A DNA stretch of 9,712 nt from Thermoanaerobaculia bacterium (GTDB taxonomy: Bacteria > Bacteroidota > Bacteroidia > Chitinophagales > Saprospiraceae): assembly GCA_023151335.1 (NCBI GenBank), contig JAKLJF010000137.1, positions 1 through 9,712 of the forward strand, in the 5' to 3' direction. Every line of letters begins with the position of its first letter. Position 1 is the stretch's first letter. Positions 1-6,294 of this stretch are shown in pieces. Below the pieces are notes generated by a model that searched no databases, was not told where the DNA came from, and saw only the letters and a program-made list of their open reading frames with translations. The position numbers and the translations under genes are program-made.

Positions 1-189
1 TTTTTTCAATAAATACGCCGTGATATTGCCCGGCCCGCAGGCCAGCTCCAGAATTTCGGCATTTTGCCGCGTTATATTGTCGCAAAACGCATCGAAAGTA
101 TCGTGATACATGGACGTATCCATGTATTTGTCCTGGTACAGGCGGGCGTGTTTGTCAAAAATATCTACGGCTGTTTTTGTCTTGTCCAT
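1..189 (-). CDS. SAM-dependent methyltransferase, N-terminal 63 residues (partial)
   Basis: The reading frame runs from an ATG at 189 to the left edge without a stop, giving 63 residues of a class I S-adenosylmethionine methyltransferase. The start of the Rossmann fold is visible: ILELACGPGNIT at residues 46-57 is motif I, where an acidic residue (E48) and the glycine-rich loop (G52, G54) hold the SAM methionine and ribose. The preceding 45 residues are the usual charged and aromatic helices (FDKHARLYQDKY at 11-22) of small cytosolic methyltransferases of the Methyltransf_11/25 kind. The substrate cannot be told because the rest lies outside the window. It is on the same strand as the barrel gene upstream but separated by 94 bases that hold a strong hairpin, so it may or may not share a transcript. 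The family call is confident, the function is open. Confidence 0.8.
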   Translation of the reverse strand, partial: MDKTKTAVDIFDKHARLYQDKYMDTSMYHDTFDAFCDNITRQNAEILELACGPGNITAYLLKK

Positions 190-224
190 GGTTCTGTGTT
201 TTATGCCTTGTATCGCTGGCGCAC

Positions 225-257
225 ACGTTTACGAAACTTTCAAAGTTTCGTAAACGT
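225..257. repeat. 33-nt near-perfect palindrome (hairpin) between two minus-strand genes
   Basis: Two 16-base arms (225-240 and 242-257) are exact reverse complements around a single central C at 241. The core reads CGAAACTTTCAAAGTTTCG. As RNA it would form a very stable hairpin with a tiny loop from either strand. It sits 27 bases after the stop codon of the barrel gene and 35 bases before the methyltransferase start. No U-tract follows it on the minus strand, so it is not a textbook intrinsic terminator. It may still end or stabilise transcripts, or be one copy of a dispersed intergenic palindrome. That choice needs a genome-wide count. Confidence 0.85.
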
Positions 258-283
258 ATTCCTGGCGTCGCAAGATATAAAAC

Positions 284-949
284 TTAAAACCTCCGGTTGA
301 CCCCCAACTGCGCGTAGAATGGGAATAACGGCGTCGTGGAAAAATCCTGGGTGATCAGCCGGCCGGCCTTCAGCGTAATGCCATACTGCCGGAACGAGAC
401 GCCTGTTTGCAGGCCATAATGAAAATTGCCGCCCGTGGCCGGTTCATACCAGCCGTCTTTTACCTGCGGATAAATTTCCCGGTATGCCTGGGTATGTTTA
501 AAGTTGGTAACAATGGCTTTGTCAAAACCGAACTCGCCTGCAACAAACCATGTTGGCCGGTAATAACCCACTACGGCGCTCATATCGGCGCCAAAGTTGA
601 GCAGGCGGGCAAAATCATTTTCGTAGCGCCGGAATACGCCGAGCACTTCTGCGCTAAAGTGAAAATTATTGATCTCGTACAGGCGGATCTGGCCGCCGAT
701 CCTGGTTTTAAAGTCATCCAGCACTTTCTCGCCCGATGGGAAGGAATAATCCGCCTGGAGCAATATGGGCAGCATTCCGGTCGATACCTGGTATCCGTAA
801 CCCGCGCCAAAGGTGAGGCCGTAATTCAGTCCGGTATTGAGGTGCAGGAGATGTTTGGGGCCGGTTTCGGCCTGGCGGGCCCAGTTGACTGTTTGGGCGC
901 CGGCAAGGGATGCCGACAGCAGCATGGAAAAAATCAGAACAGTTTTCAT
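284..949 (-). CDS. Putative outer-membrane beta-barrel protein, 221 residues
   Basis: The protein starts with a Sec signal peptide (residues 1-19, hydrophobic core followed by LAGAQ, likely cleaved around A18). The mature part is rich in alternating polar, hydrophobic and aromatic stretches typical of transmembrane beta-strands, for example LNYGLTFGAGYGYQV at 41-55 and VGYYRPTWFVAGEFGF at 127-142. It ends in Phe (LGVNRRF), the terminal aromatic seen in many outer-membrane proteins. About eight to ten strands would fit the length. No specific family is recognised and the substrate is unknown. The ATG lies six bases after the stop of the lipoprotein hydrolase, so the two are almost surely co-transcribed. 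No Shine-Dalgarno sequence is visible, as is usual in this phylum. Confidence is high for a secreted envelope protein and moderate for the barrel topology. Confidence 0.75.
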   Translation of the reverse strand: MKTVLIFSMLLSASLAGAQTVNWARQAETGPKHLLHLNTGLNYGLTFGAGYGYQVSTGMLPILLQADYSFPSGEKVLDDFKTRIGGQIRLYEINNFHFSAEVLGVFRRYENDFARLLNFGADMSAVVGYYRPTWFVAGEFGFDKAIVTNFKHTQAYREIYPQVKDGWYEPATGGNFHYGLQTGVSFRQYGITLKAGRLITQDFSTTPLFPFYAQLGVNRRF

Positions 950-955
950 TGTTGA

Positions 956-1957
956 TCAGTGTTTTAAATTGTTGAAATATTGAAGCATTTTGGGGAAAGT
1001 ATTATTCCAACCGGTCGGGAAGGAAAGCATGTCGTGGCCTGCATCCAGCGTTTCGAACAATTCCACGTTGGGGTAGGCGGACGATACCTTTTGCGCATGG
1101 GCCAACCCGTAGGCTTCGTTGTTTTCACTGTAGATGAACAGGACTTTGGTCGTAAACTGGTCGAGGTTGGTGGTCCAGTCCGGTTCGATGTCGTTGCCCA
1201 GTTCAAACAAGGCCTGGTTCACCACTGCGCCGCTGCGCCAGAACGGCACGGGGCCTTCGTCGCCTATGGGATTATCGGGGTTGCCATCGGCGGCGCTCAA
1301 CAGGGCATATTTATAGTCGAGGATCGCGTGCTGGTCTTCTTTGCCGGTGATGAACTGGTCGGAATATAGCATGTCGTTGAAGAGTTCTTTGGTCATCACA
1401 ATACTGCGCGAACGTTTCACGTAATCTGCAATATCATCCCAGACCAGTCCGCCCGGTTCGGCGAGTACGGCGCCGTCGACGGCATCGGGGTACGTGTTGA
1501 TGTAGGACGTGGCCAGAATTGCACCCCAGGAATGGCCCAATAGAAATACCTGTTGTGCGGGCGAGGTCCGGTAATGCTGGATAACAGCTTTCAGGTCGTC
1601 GATCATGGTCTGAAGCGTGTAAGAATCTTTGGGGAAGCGTTCGGAAAGTCCGGAGCCCCGCTGATCGTAAAATACCACGCGGTAGCCGCGGCCGGCGAAA
1701 GCCTGGCAGTTCAGCAGATGGCGGTAGTCCGAACCGGGGCCGCCGTGCACCACCACGATCAGGGCGCTGTCGGCCGGGCCGAACGCCTCGGCGTGCAGCT
1801 GCGCGCCGTTAATGGCAATGGAGGGGAGGGACGGGTCCTGATCGACCGTTTTGGGTACGAGGTTGCCGGGTTCATTGATGATCCGGTCTTTGGTGCACTG
1901 GATGAAACCCAATGCGAGGAGGAGGGTCAGTGCCGCTCCGGTGAATTTTGCTTTCAT
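956..1957 (-). CDS. Lipoprotein alpha/beta hydrolase, proline-iminopeptidase-like (S33)
   Basis: This 333-residue protein is a predicted lipoprotein. Residues 1-20 are a signal peptide ending GFIQ, followed by Cys21 as the likely lipidation site. The open frame extends further upstream, but the ATG at 1957 is chosen because it places this signal at the N-terminus and the upstream extension is not protein-like. The fold is an alpha/beta hydrolase: the HGGPG oxyanion motif at 71-75, YDQRGSG at 97-103, the nucleophile elbow GHSWG at 141-145 (Ser143) and the catalytic His308 in DAGHDM. The combination HGGPG plus GHSWG is typical of proline iminopeptidases and related esterases. The acid after strand 7, normally Asp in a GEND-like motif, reads SENN here (277-280), so Asn280 replaces it. 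Glu278 or another acid may serve, or activity may be altered. It is followed closely by a barrel gene and preceded on the same strand by a membrane AraC regulator. Confidence 0.88.
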   Translation of the reverse strand: MKAKFTGAALTLLLALGFIQCTKDRIINEPGNLVPKTVDQDPSLPSIAINGAQLHAEAFGPADSALIVVVHGGPGSDYRHLLNCQAFAGRGYRVVFYDQRGSGLSERFPKDSYTLQTMIDDLKAVIQHYRTSPAQQVFLLGHSWGAILATSYINTYPDAVDGAVLAEPGGLVWDDIADYVKRSRSIVMTKELFNDMLYSDQFITGKEDQHAILDYKYALLSAADGNPDNPIGDEGPVPFWRSGAVVNQALFELGNDIEPDWTTNLDQFTTKVLFIYSENNEAYGLAHAQKVSSAYPNVELFETLDAGHDMLSFPTGWNNTFPKMLQYFNNLKH

Positions 1958-1989
1958 AATTGTTTTTGTTAAAGTTTTAAATGATGGGA

Positions 1990-1997
1990 CAAAGGTG
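1990..1997 (-). promoter_or_regulatory. Possible -7 box for the hydrolase gene
   Basis: On the minus strand the sequence reads CACCTTTG, a seven-of-eight match to the Bacteroidota -7 consensus TAnnTTTG. It lies 32 bases before the ATG at 1957. No convincing -33 TTG is present about 20 bases upstream, which would fit a promoter needing an activator. The call rests on one short motif and is weak. Confidence 0.25.
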
Positions 1998-2002
1998 TGG
2001 CC

Positions 2003-2022
2003 GGCGACCCCAGCGAGTCGCC
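2003..2022. repeat. Short inverted repeat between regulator and hydrolase
   Basis: GGCGAC (2003-2008) and GTCGCC (2017-2022) are exact reverse complements with an eight-base gap. It lies between the duplicated 13-bp motif and the possible -7 box. It could be a small hairpin or part of a binding site. It is short enough to be chance. Confidence 0.3.
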
Positions 2023-2025
2023 CTA

Positions 2026-2081
2026 TCTTGTAAGATGACACCTCAAATCCCGGAATCTCCTCGTTCTGTCTTGTAAGATGA
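2026..2081. promoter_or_regulatory. Duplicated 13-bp motif upstream of the hydrolase, putative operator
   Basis: The 13-mer TCTTGTAAGATGA occurs exactly at 2026-2038 and again at 2069-2081, 43 bases apart, about four helical turns, so both copies would face the same side of the DNA. Each copy is itself a partial inverted repeat (TCTT-GT-AAGA). Both lie in the 143-bp gap between the regulator's stop and the hydrolase's start, upstream of the possible -7 box. Phased direct repeats are a usual arrangement for AraC-family activators, and the neighbouring regulator is the obvious candidate to bind them. The repeat is directly seen. Its role is inferred. Confidence 0.5.
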
Positions 2082-2100
2082 AACCCCTGAAGGTATCCTG

Positions 2101-3258
2101 CTACTCTTCCAGGTGGATGTTGAGCCGCTCCAGGTAGCTGGAAGGCGTCATGCCGGTGGCTTTTTTGAAATTCCGGTTGAACGACGTTTTGGAATTGAAG
2201 CCGCACTCGAAGGCGAGGGTGAGCAGGGTATAGTGCTGGTTTTCCGGCAGGGAAACGAGCTGTTTGAATTCTTCCACCCGGTGTTTGTTGATAAAATCGT
2301 AGAAGTTTTTCTGCTCCACCGAATTGATCACCTGCGATAAATAGTTGGGGTGGATGTCCAGTTGCCGGGCCAGGCCTAACAAGGTGACTTCCGGATTTTT
2401 ATACGTTTTTTCTTCCAGCATCATGGCGGTCAGCTGCCGGTGAAGCGCGGTGATCTGTTCGTCCTTTAACCCCGATTTTTCGTATTTGTATTTCTCCGAC
2501 TGAGCAGCATCATCGGGCGGTGGGGTATCGTCGGAGACCGGCTCCTGCTCCGGTTCATCGGTCTCGTCGGACGGGGCATACACCGGCGTCCGGGCGAGGA
2601 TGCCAACCTGCTTTATGCCAAAATAACCGATAAACAATACAAAAAGCGTAGCCGTGGCGTAAACCAGCGGGTCAGTACCGAGGATCACAAATACCCAGAT
2701 GACACTGATACCGAGGATCAGGTAGCGCAACCAGGCCAGGTTGATCTTTTCGGTGTCGGAAAAGCGGTCTTCGATGAATTTTTTGTATCGATTTAATTTC
2801 AGCAACGATAACACCACATACGTCACCCCGGAGATCATGATCGCGATACTCATTACCCCGGTGATGTGGGTGTAGCCCTCTCCTTTGTGCTGGTAGACGT
2901 AGACCTTGTCGGCAACCGGCAGCAGGAGAAAAGGAATTAAAACAACGTAGCTGGCCAGGAAAGGAATAAAGTGCGGCCAGGGTTTTGCCTGCCTGCCGGG
3001 CGGATCGGTCAGCGAACAGGTATACAAATACAGGAACGGGCCATGCAGGAAGGGGAGCGGAAGCTCGAAGCCCAGGTAATACGGAAAAGATAAATAAGCG
3101 CCGCTGGAAAAGACATAATACGCGGTTAAATGTACGCCGATAGCTACCAGCCACAGGGTTAGTATATGGTTGGACCTGCTTTTGTTTTTCTCGCCGATCA
3201 ACAAAACGGCCAGAAAAAAGGTAACGCTGATGCCGATGAGGTAGATCGTGTCGGGCAC
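2101..3258 (-). CDS. Membrane-anchored AraC-family transcriptional regulator, 385 residues
   Basis: The N-terminal half is membrane-embedded, with about seven hydrophobic helices at roughly residues 4-21, 31-50, 57-79, 97-115, 133-153, 176-194 and 198-215. The HGPFLYLY motif at 72-79 is frequent in this family. A proline-rich acidic linker (about 228-253) leads to a cytoplasmic AraC DNA-binding domain (about 265-380), with a first helix-turn-helix around 292-312 (LARQLDIHPNYLSQVIN) and a second around 344-368 (LAFECGFNSKTSFNRNF, then KKATGMTP). It would sense a membrane or periplasmic cue and act on DNA from the membrane. The signal is unknown. The start is a GTG at 3258: an in-frame stop lies shortly upstream with no ATG between, and the first helix begins at once. 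The hydrolase and barrel genes follow on the same strand and are the likely targets. A secreted T9SS protein is divergently encoded. Confidence 0.88.
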   Translation of the reverse strand: MPDTIYLIGISVTFFLAVLLIGEKNKSRSNHILTLWLVAIGVHLTAYYVFSSGAYLSFPYYLGFELPLPFLHGPFLYLYTCSLTDPPGRQAKPWPHFIPFLASYVVLIPFLLLPVADKVYVYQHKGEGYTHITGVMSIAIMISGVTYVVLSLLKLNRYKKFIEDRFSDTEKINLAWLRYLILGISVIWVFVILGTDPLVYATATLFVLFIGYFGIKQVGILARTPVYAPSDETDEPEQEPVSDDTPPPDDAAQSEKYKYEKSGLKDEQITALHRQLTAMMLEEKTYKNPEVTLLGLARQLDIHPNYLSQVINSVEQKNFYDFINKHRVEEFKQLVSLPENQHYTLLTLAFECGFNSKTSFNRNFKKATGMTPSSYLERLNIHLEE

Positions 3259-3455
3259 CGGGTAAAGGTAGTAAAAGTTGGTTTATGAGGGTTAACGAAG
3301 GTTTAGCGGGGCTTAGAAGCTTACGATTACCACAAAACTGACATTTCGTAGCTTCGGAGAAGTCGCGCATTTGCAGAGCCTGGAAATGTGCTAAATGTAA
3401 TAAATTAGCTAAATAACCGAACGGCGCCAAACAGCATGCTGCAAGTCCCAGCCGT

Positions 3456-3463
3456 TAGCTTTG
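3456..3463 (+). promoter_or_regulatory. Putative -7 promoter box for the VIT protein gene
   Basis: TAGCTTTG is an exact match to the Bacteroidota -7 consensus TAnnTTTG. It would start transcription near 3470, leaving a leader of about 20 bases before the ATG at 3489. A good -33 TTTG is not visible at the expected distance. About 50 bases further upstream, GCTAAAT occurs twice (3390-3396 and 3408-3414), the second copy overlapping the palindrome TTAGCTAA. The 230-bp divergent gap with the AraC regulator holds nothing else that I can name. Confidence 0.4.
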
Positions 3464-3488
3464 CATTTTAACCTGCTAACTGAAAAAC

Positions 3489-5612
3489 ATGAGACACCTT
3501 GCTACTATTTTTCTGTTACTCTTCTTGCTGAGCGCCCAATCTGCATTTGCGGTATTTTCCGTACGCGTCGGCGACCCCCGAAAAAGCAACTGGACATTCA
3601 CCACCGGCACCGTCGAAGAGGCGGTGGTAACCGTAAAACCTCGTGGATTGTATCTGGAGTACGGCCTGTACCTTACCTTTTCAGCCCGGGGAACCACTAC
3701 ATTCAAACCCACCGACTCGCTGGAAGTAGAGTTCAAATTTGAATTGCCCGACCAGTCGGCGGTCACAGACTCTTGGCTCTGGATCAACGACGACATCGTT
3801 CGCGCCTTGATCCTCGACCGGTGGGCGGCCACCGGCATTTACGAAGAAACAGTACAGCGGCGTACCGACCCGTCCATTCTTCGCAAGAACAGCAACAAGG
3901 ACTACGAGTTGCGGATTTTTCCTATGCGCGCCGATGAAACCCGACGGGTGAAGATCACCTACCTGGTACGCAACATTTGGTATAAAAAAGAGGTCGCCGC
4001 CGAAATTCCCATTCAAATCGCAAACGTATCCCGCATCAAGCCGGCCAACATGACCGTGCTTTTTTTTCCCGACGGGCCCTGGACCAACCCGGTGATCAAC
4101 AGGTCGTCGGGACAGAGCATTGGGTTTGATCCGGTCAGCGACCCTACAGCCGGCAATTACTACAAGGCCACTTTACCGCAGGTTGTTTTCAGCGAATCCG
4201 TTTCCATAAACCTCCCTGCCACTTTCAGCAACGGCGTTTACGCCGAAAAACACACGTCCGGAAACGAACAGTTTTATGAAATTATGGTGCTACCCGACGC
4301 CTATTCCCCCTCAAGCCAACCAAGACGGGTATGCCTGCTCATTGATTTTCAAAACGGCAACACCTCCAGTACCGCCGCACAGGTTATGAATGCCGCGCGG
4401 GATATGCTGCGTTCCGAACTGTCCGAAAACGACCGGTTCAATGTGATCGTCAGCACGGGCCTGCTGAACCATCAGGCCCGGCAAACCTGGACACCCGCAC
4501 ATCCGGATTCCATTGAGGCCGTGTTCAACGAAATATCGCCCCTCATCGGTTCTTATTCCAACCTCGTCAACCTACTGACCGATGGGATACAATTCATCCA
4601 GCAGCACAACGGCGAAGGAGATTTGCTGCTCATCGCCAACAACAACCAGTTTGCCAACGTCGTCACCGCCAACGGACTTTATTACGACATCACCGCCCTG
4701 ATCTCCCCGCTTTTTCCGCTGCACATCGTGGACTTCAACAACGCCTCGGCACCCTACACCTTTGTCAATGGTTTTACCTACCGGGGCAACGAATATCTGT
4801 TCAGAAACCTGGCCGGGTTCACCGGCGGCAACTACCACACGACCTATAAAAACGTGCAAAGCATCCAGAGCGCCATCCGAAACGCACTCAACGCCATGCT
4901 CCCCGACGTGAGCGCGTTCGACTTCTACACGGAAGTCGACAACGGGTTTTGCTTCGGGCGCTATAACCTGAACACCGAGCCGGGCAAGCTGACTTCGCTT
5001 GCCCAGCCCATCAGCCAGATCGGCCGGTTTGTGGGCGACCTGCCTATGGTGATCCAAATGACCGGCCTGGTCGACGGACAACTTTTCTCCCGGGAAATCA
5101 TGCTGAACGAATCCGATTTCGTCAACAGCGACTCTTTCCTCCGGGAAATGTGGTACGCACAATTCCTGCGGGGTATTGAGAATAGTAGTACCGACAACGG
5201 CGTCATCCAGGATGCCATCGCCACCAGCATCGCCGAACGCGTTCTGTCCCGTTACACCGCTTTCATTTGCCTGGAAGACAGCACCCTGTTTTGTCCCGAT
5301 TGCTTCGACGAAACGCAGCTGGTGGACGCCGGCGAACCCGGCAAAGCCGACTCCCTACTGACGGCCTACCCCAACCCCTTTGTCAATCAGGTGCATTTCA
5401 CGGCATCTGCGCTTCGGCGAGGCGGCGCCTTGGAAATTTTCTCCGCAGATGGCAGACTTATCCTGCGCCAAACGGTCGAACCGGATCCTTCCGGCCGGTG
5501 GAGCTGGACCTGGGATGGCGCAAAAAATGTACCTCCGGGGGTTTACCTGGCCCGGCTGGAAACAAATGACGGAGACGCAATGCTGAAACTGTTGAAAGCC
5601 GACAGGCCGTAG
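3489..5612 (+). CDS. Secreted VIT and VWA-like domain protein with T9SS sorting domain, 707 residues
   Basis: A Sec signal peptide (residues 1-21, ending AFA) starts the protein. Residues about 75-160 are a VIT domain, known from inter-alpha-trypsin inhibitor heavy chains: IYEETVQRRTDPSILRK at 117-133 and ELRIFPMRADETRRVKITY at 140-158 carry its typical motifs. Residues about 279-470 resemble a von Willebrand A domain, opening with VCLLIDFQNGN. The metal-binding DxSxS is degenerate (D286, Q288, G290), so metal-dependent adhesion may be lost. IAERVLSRYTAF at 581-592 is the conserved segment that follows VWA in such proteins. CPDC at 602-605 is an isolated CxxC. Residues about 625-707 form a T9SS type A sorting domain (YPNPF at 627-631, GVYLARL at 684-690, basic end), so the product is likely exported and anchored at or released from the surface. 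A role in adhesion or protein binding is inferred only from the domains. It is monocistronic. Confidence 0.88.
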   Translation: MRHLATIFLLLFLLSAQSAFAVFSVRVGDPRKSNWTFTTGTVEEAVVTVKPRGLYLEYGLYLTFSARGTTTFKPTDSLEVEFKFELPDQSAVTDSWLWINDDIVRALILDRWAATGIYEETVQRRTDPSILRKNSNKDYELRIFPMRADETRRVKITYLVRNIWYKKEVAAEIPIQIANVSRIKPANMTVLFFPDGPWTNPVINRSSGQSIGFDPVSDPTAGNYYKATLPQVVFSESVSINLPATFSNGVYAEKHTSGNEQFYEIMVLPDAYSPSSQPRRVCLLIDFQNGNTSSTAAQVMNAARDMLRSELSENDRFNVIVSTGLLNHQARQTWTPAHPDSIEAVFNEISPLIGSYSNLVNLLTDGIQFIQQHNGEGDLLLIANNNQFANVVTANGLYYDITALISPLFPLHIVDFNNASAPYTFVNGFTYRGNEYLFRNLAGFTGGNYHTTYKNVQSIQSAIRNALNAMLPDVSAFDFYTEVDNGFCFGRYNLNTEPGKLTSLAQPISQIGRFVGDLPMVIQMTGLVDGQLFSREIMLNESDFVNSDSFLREMWYAQFLRGIENSSTDNGVIQDAIATSIAERVLSRYTAFICLEDSTLFCPDCFDETQLVDAGEPGKADSLLTAYPNPFVNQVHFTASALRRGGALEIFSADGRLILRQTVEPDPSGRWSWTWDGAKNVPPGVYLARLETNDGDAMLKLLKADRP

Positions 5613-5620
5613 CAACCCGT

Positions 5621-5637
5621 GCGATAACGTTTATCGC
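5621..5637. terminator. Hairpin at a convergent gene junction, possible bidirectional terminator
   Basis: GCGATAA (5621-5627) and TTATCGC (5631-5637) pair perfectly across a three-base loop. It lies nine bases after the VIT gene's stop and 24 bases before the end of the oppositely oriented YIP1-like gene. There is no T-run on either side, so it is an imperfect intrinsic terminator, but the place is right for one serving both strands. Confidence 0.4.
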
Positions 5638-5661
5638 TGGGAAAAATGTCTATTGTGTCGT

Positions 5662-6294
5662 TTACCTGTTGAATACCAGGAAAATAACCTGAAAAACAAC
5701 AAAAGCGAGCCATCCGATCCCGATGCTCCTGACTGTGCTTAGTTTGTGCACGACCCTGACGGTCAAGGGAAAAAGGATCAGAAACGCAAGGAAATAAACC
5801 GAGTAGCAAATCCACAACAATGTCCGGAAAATGGTAGGCGAGTTCATATCGATCTCGTGCTGCCGGGCGTCGATCACGCCAATGGCGCTCATAAAACTCA
5901 TGGGCAGGTCGTGGATCAGGCCGCCCCACATGGCAATGCTAATGCTCAGAGCCAGCGCGGAAAGGGTTTGTTCAAATGTTCCCGCACCACCCGACAAGCA
6001 GGCGAGTATCTGCATGACCGAGCTTGCCGAGAGCCAGGATCACAGCATGCTCGGCGCCAGCATAAAACGGTTGATGGCATAGTAATCGTCTTTGGGGATA
6101 TTCAGCCAGGGCGTGAACACGGAAGGCGCGCCATTGGCGATAGTCAGGAAAACATACATCAGCGTATAGGCGGCGATGGGGATGGCAATGTAAATAAACC
6201 CCAGGCGGAAGTAATTATCGCCGGCCAGGAGGGTTTCGAAGGTATTTTTGGGGCGGGTGAAGGTTTGGAAGTAGTTTTTGAAAAAGGATCGCAT
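5662..6294 (-). pseudogene. YIP1-like multi-spanning membrane protein gene interrupted by an in-frame TGA
   Basis: Translation from the ATG at 6294 gives 84 residues beginning MRSFFKNYFQTFTRPKNTFE, the opening usual for YIP1-family membrane proteins, with a hydrophobic helix at about 32-53. It stops at a TGA (6042-6040). The same frame then continues without another stop to the TAA at 5664-5662, with 125 more codons that complete the protein: further membrane helices, LIHDLPMSFMSAIGVIDARQ, and a C-terminal helix ending VIFLVFNR. The stop falls inside a hydrophobic stretch (FMLAPSML, stop, SWLSASSV), so one base change explains it. No frameshift is needed. TGA ends at least three other genes here, so it is not a sense codon. 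An ATG at 6015 could restart the second half. The start overlaps by one base the stop of the propeller gene, indicating translational coupling. YIP1-like proteins are membrane proteins of ill-defined bacterial function. The alternatives are a sequencing error or two split polypeptides. Confidence 0.75.

Noticed and set aside
407..955. Long plus-strand open frame over the barrel gene
   Set aside because: It is antisense to the well-supported barrel protein, has no recognisable domain and its composition is that of a shadow frame.
1958..2206. N-terminal extension of the hydrolase reading frame
   Set aside because: The extension has no family similarity, overlaps the regulator's 3' end, and would bury the lipoprotein signal peptide inside the protein.
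3263..3270. TACCTTTA on the minus strand as a -7 box giving a leaderless AraC mRNA
   Set aside because: It matches seven of eight consensus bases and would place the transcript start at the GTG, but no -33 element is seen and one short match at this position is not enough.
2672..3430. 252-residue minus-strand frame overlapping the AraC regulator
   Set aside because: It is out of frame with the regulator, whose helices and helix-turn-helix are clear. The alternative translation is rich in Arg, Pro and Leu without domains.
4572..5162. 196-residue minus-strand frame inside the VIT protein gene
   Set aside because: It is antisense to a gene with clear VIT and T9SS domains. The translation shows no signal peptide or family motif.
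6040..6042. TGA as selenocysteine or reassigned codon
   Set aside because: TGA ends the hydrolase, the DinB-like and the right-edge genes. I see no obvious recoding hairpin, and the position lies in a membrane helix rather than a redox site.
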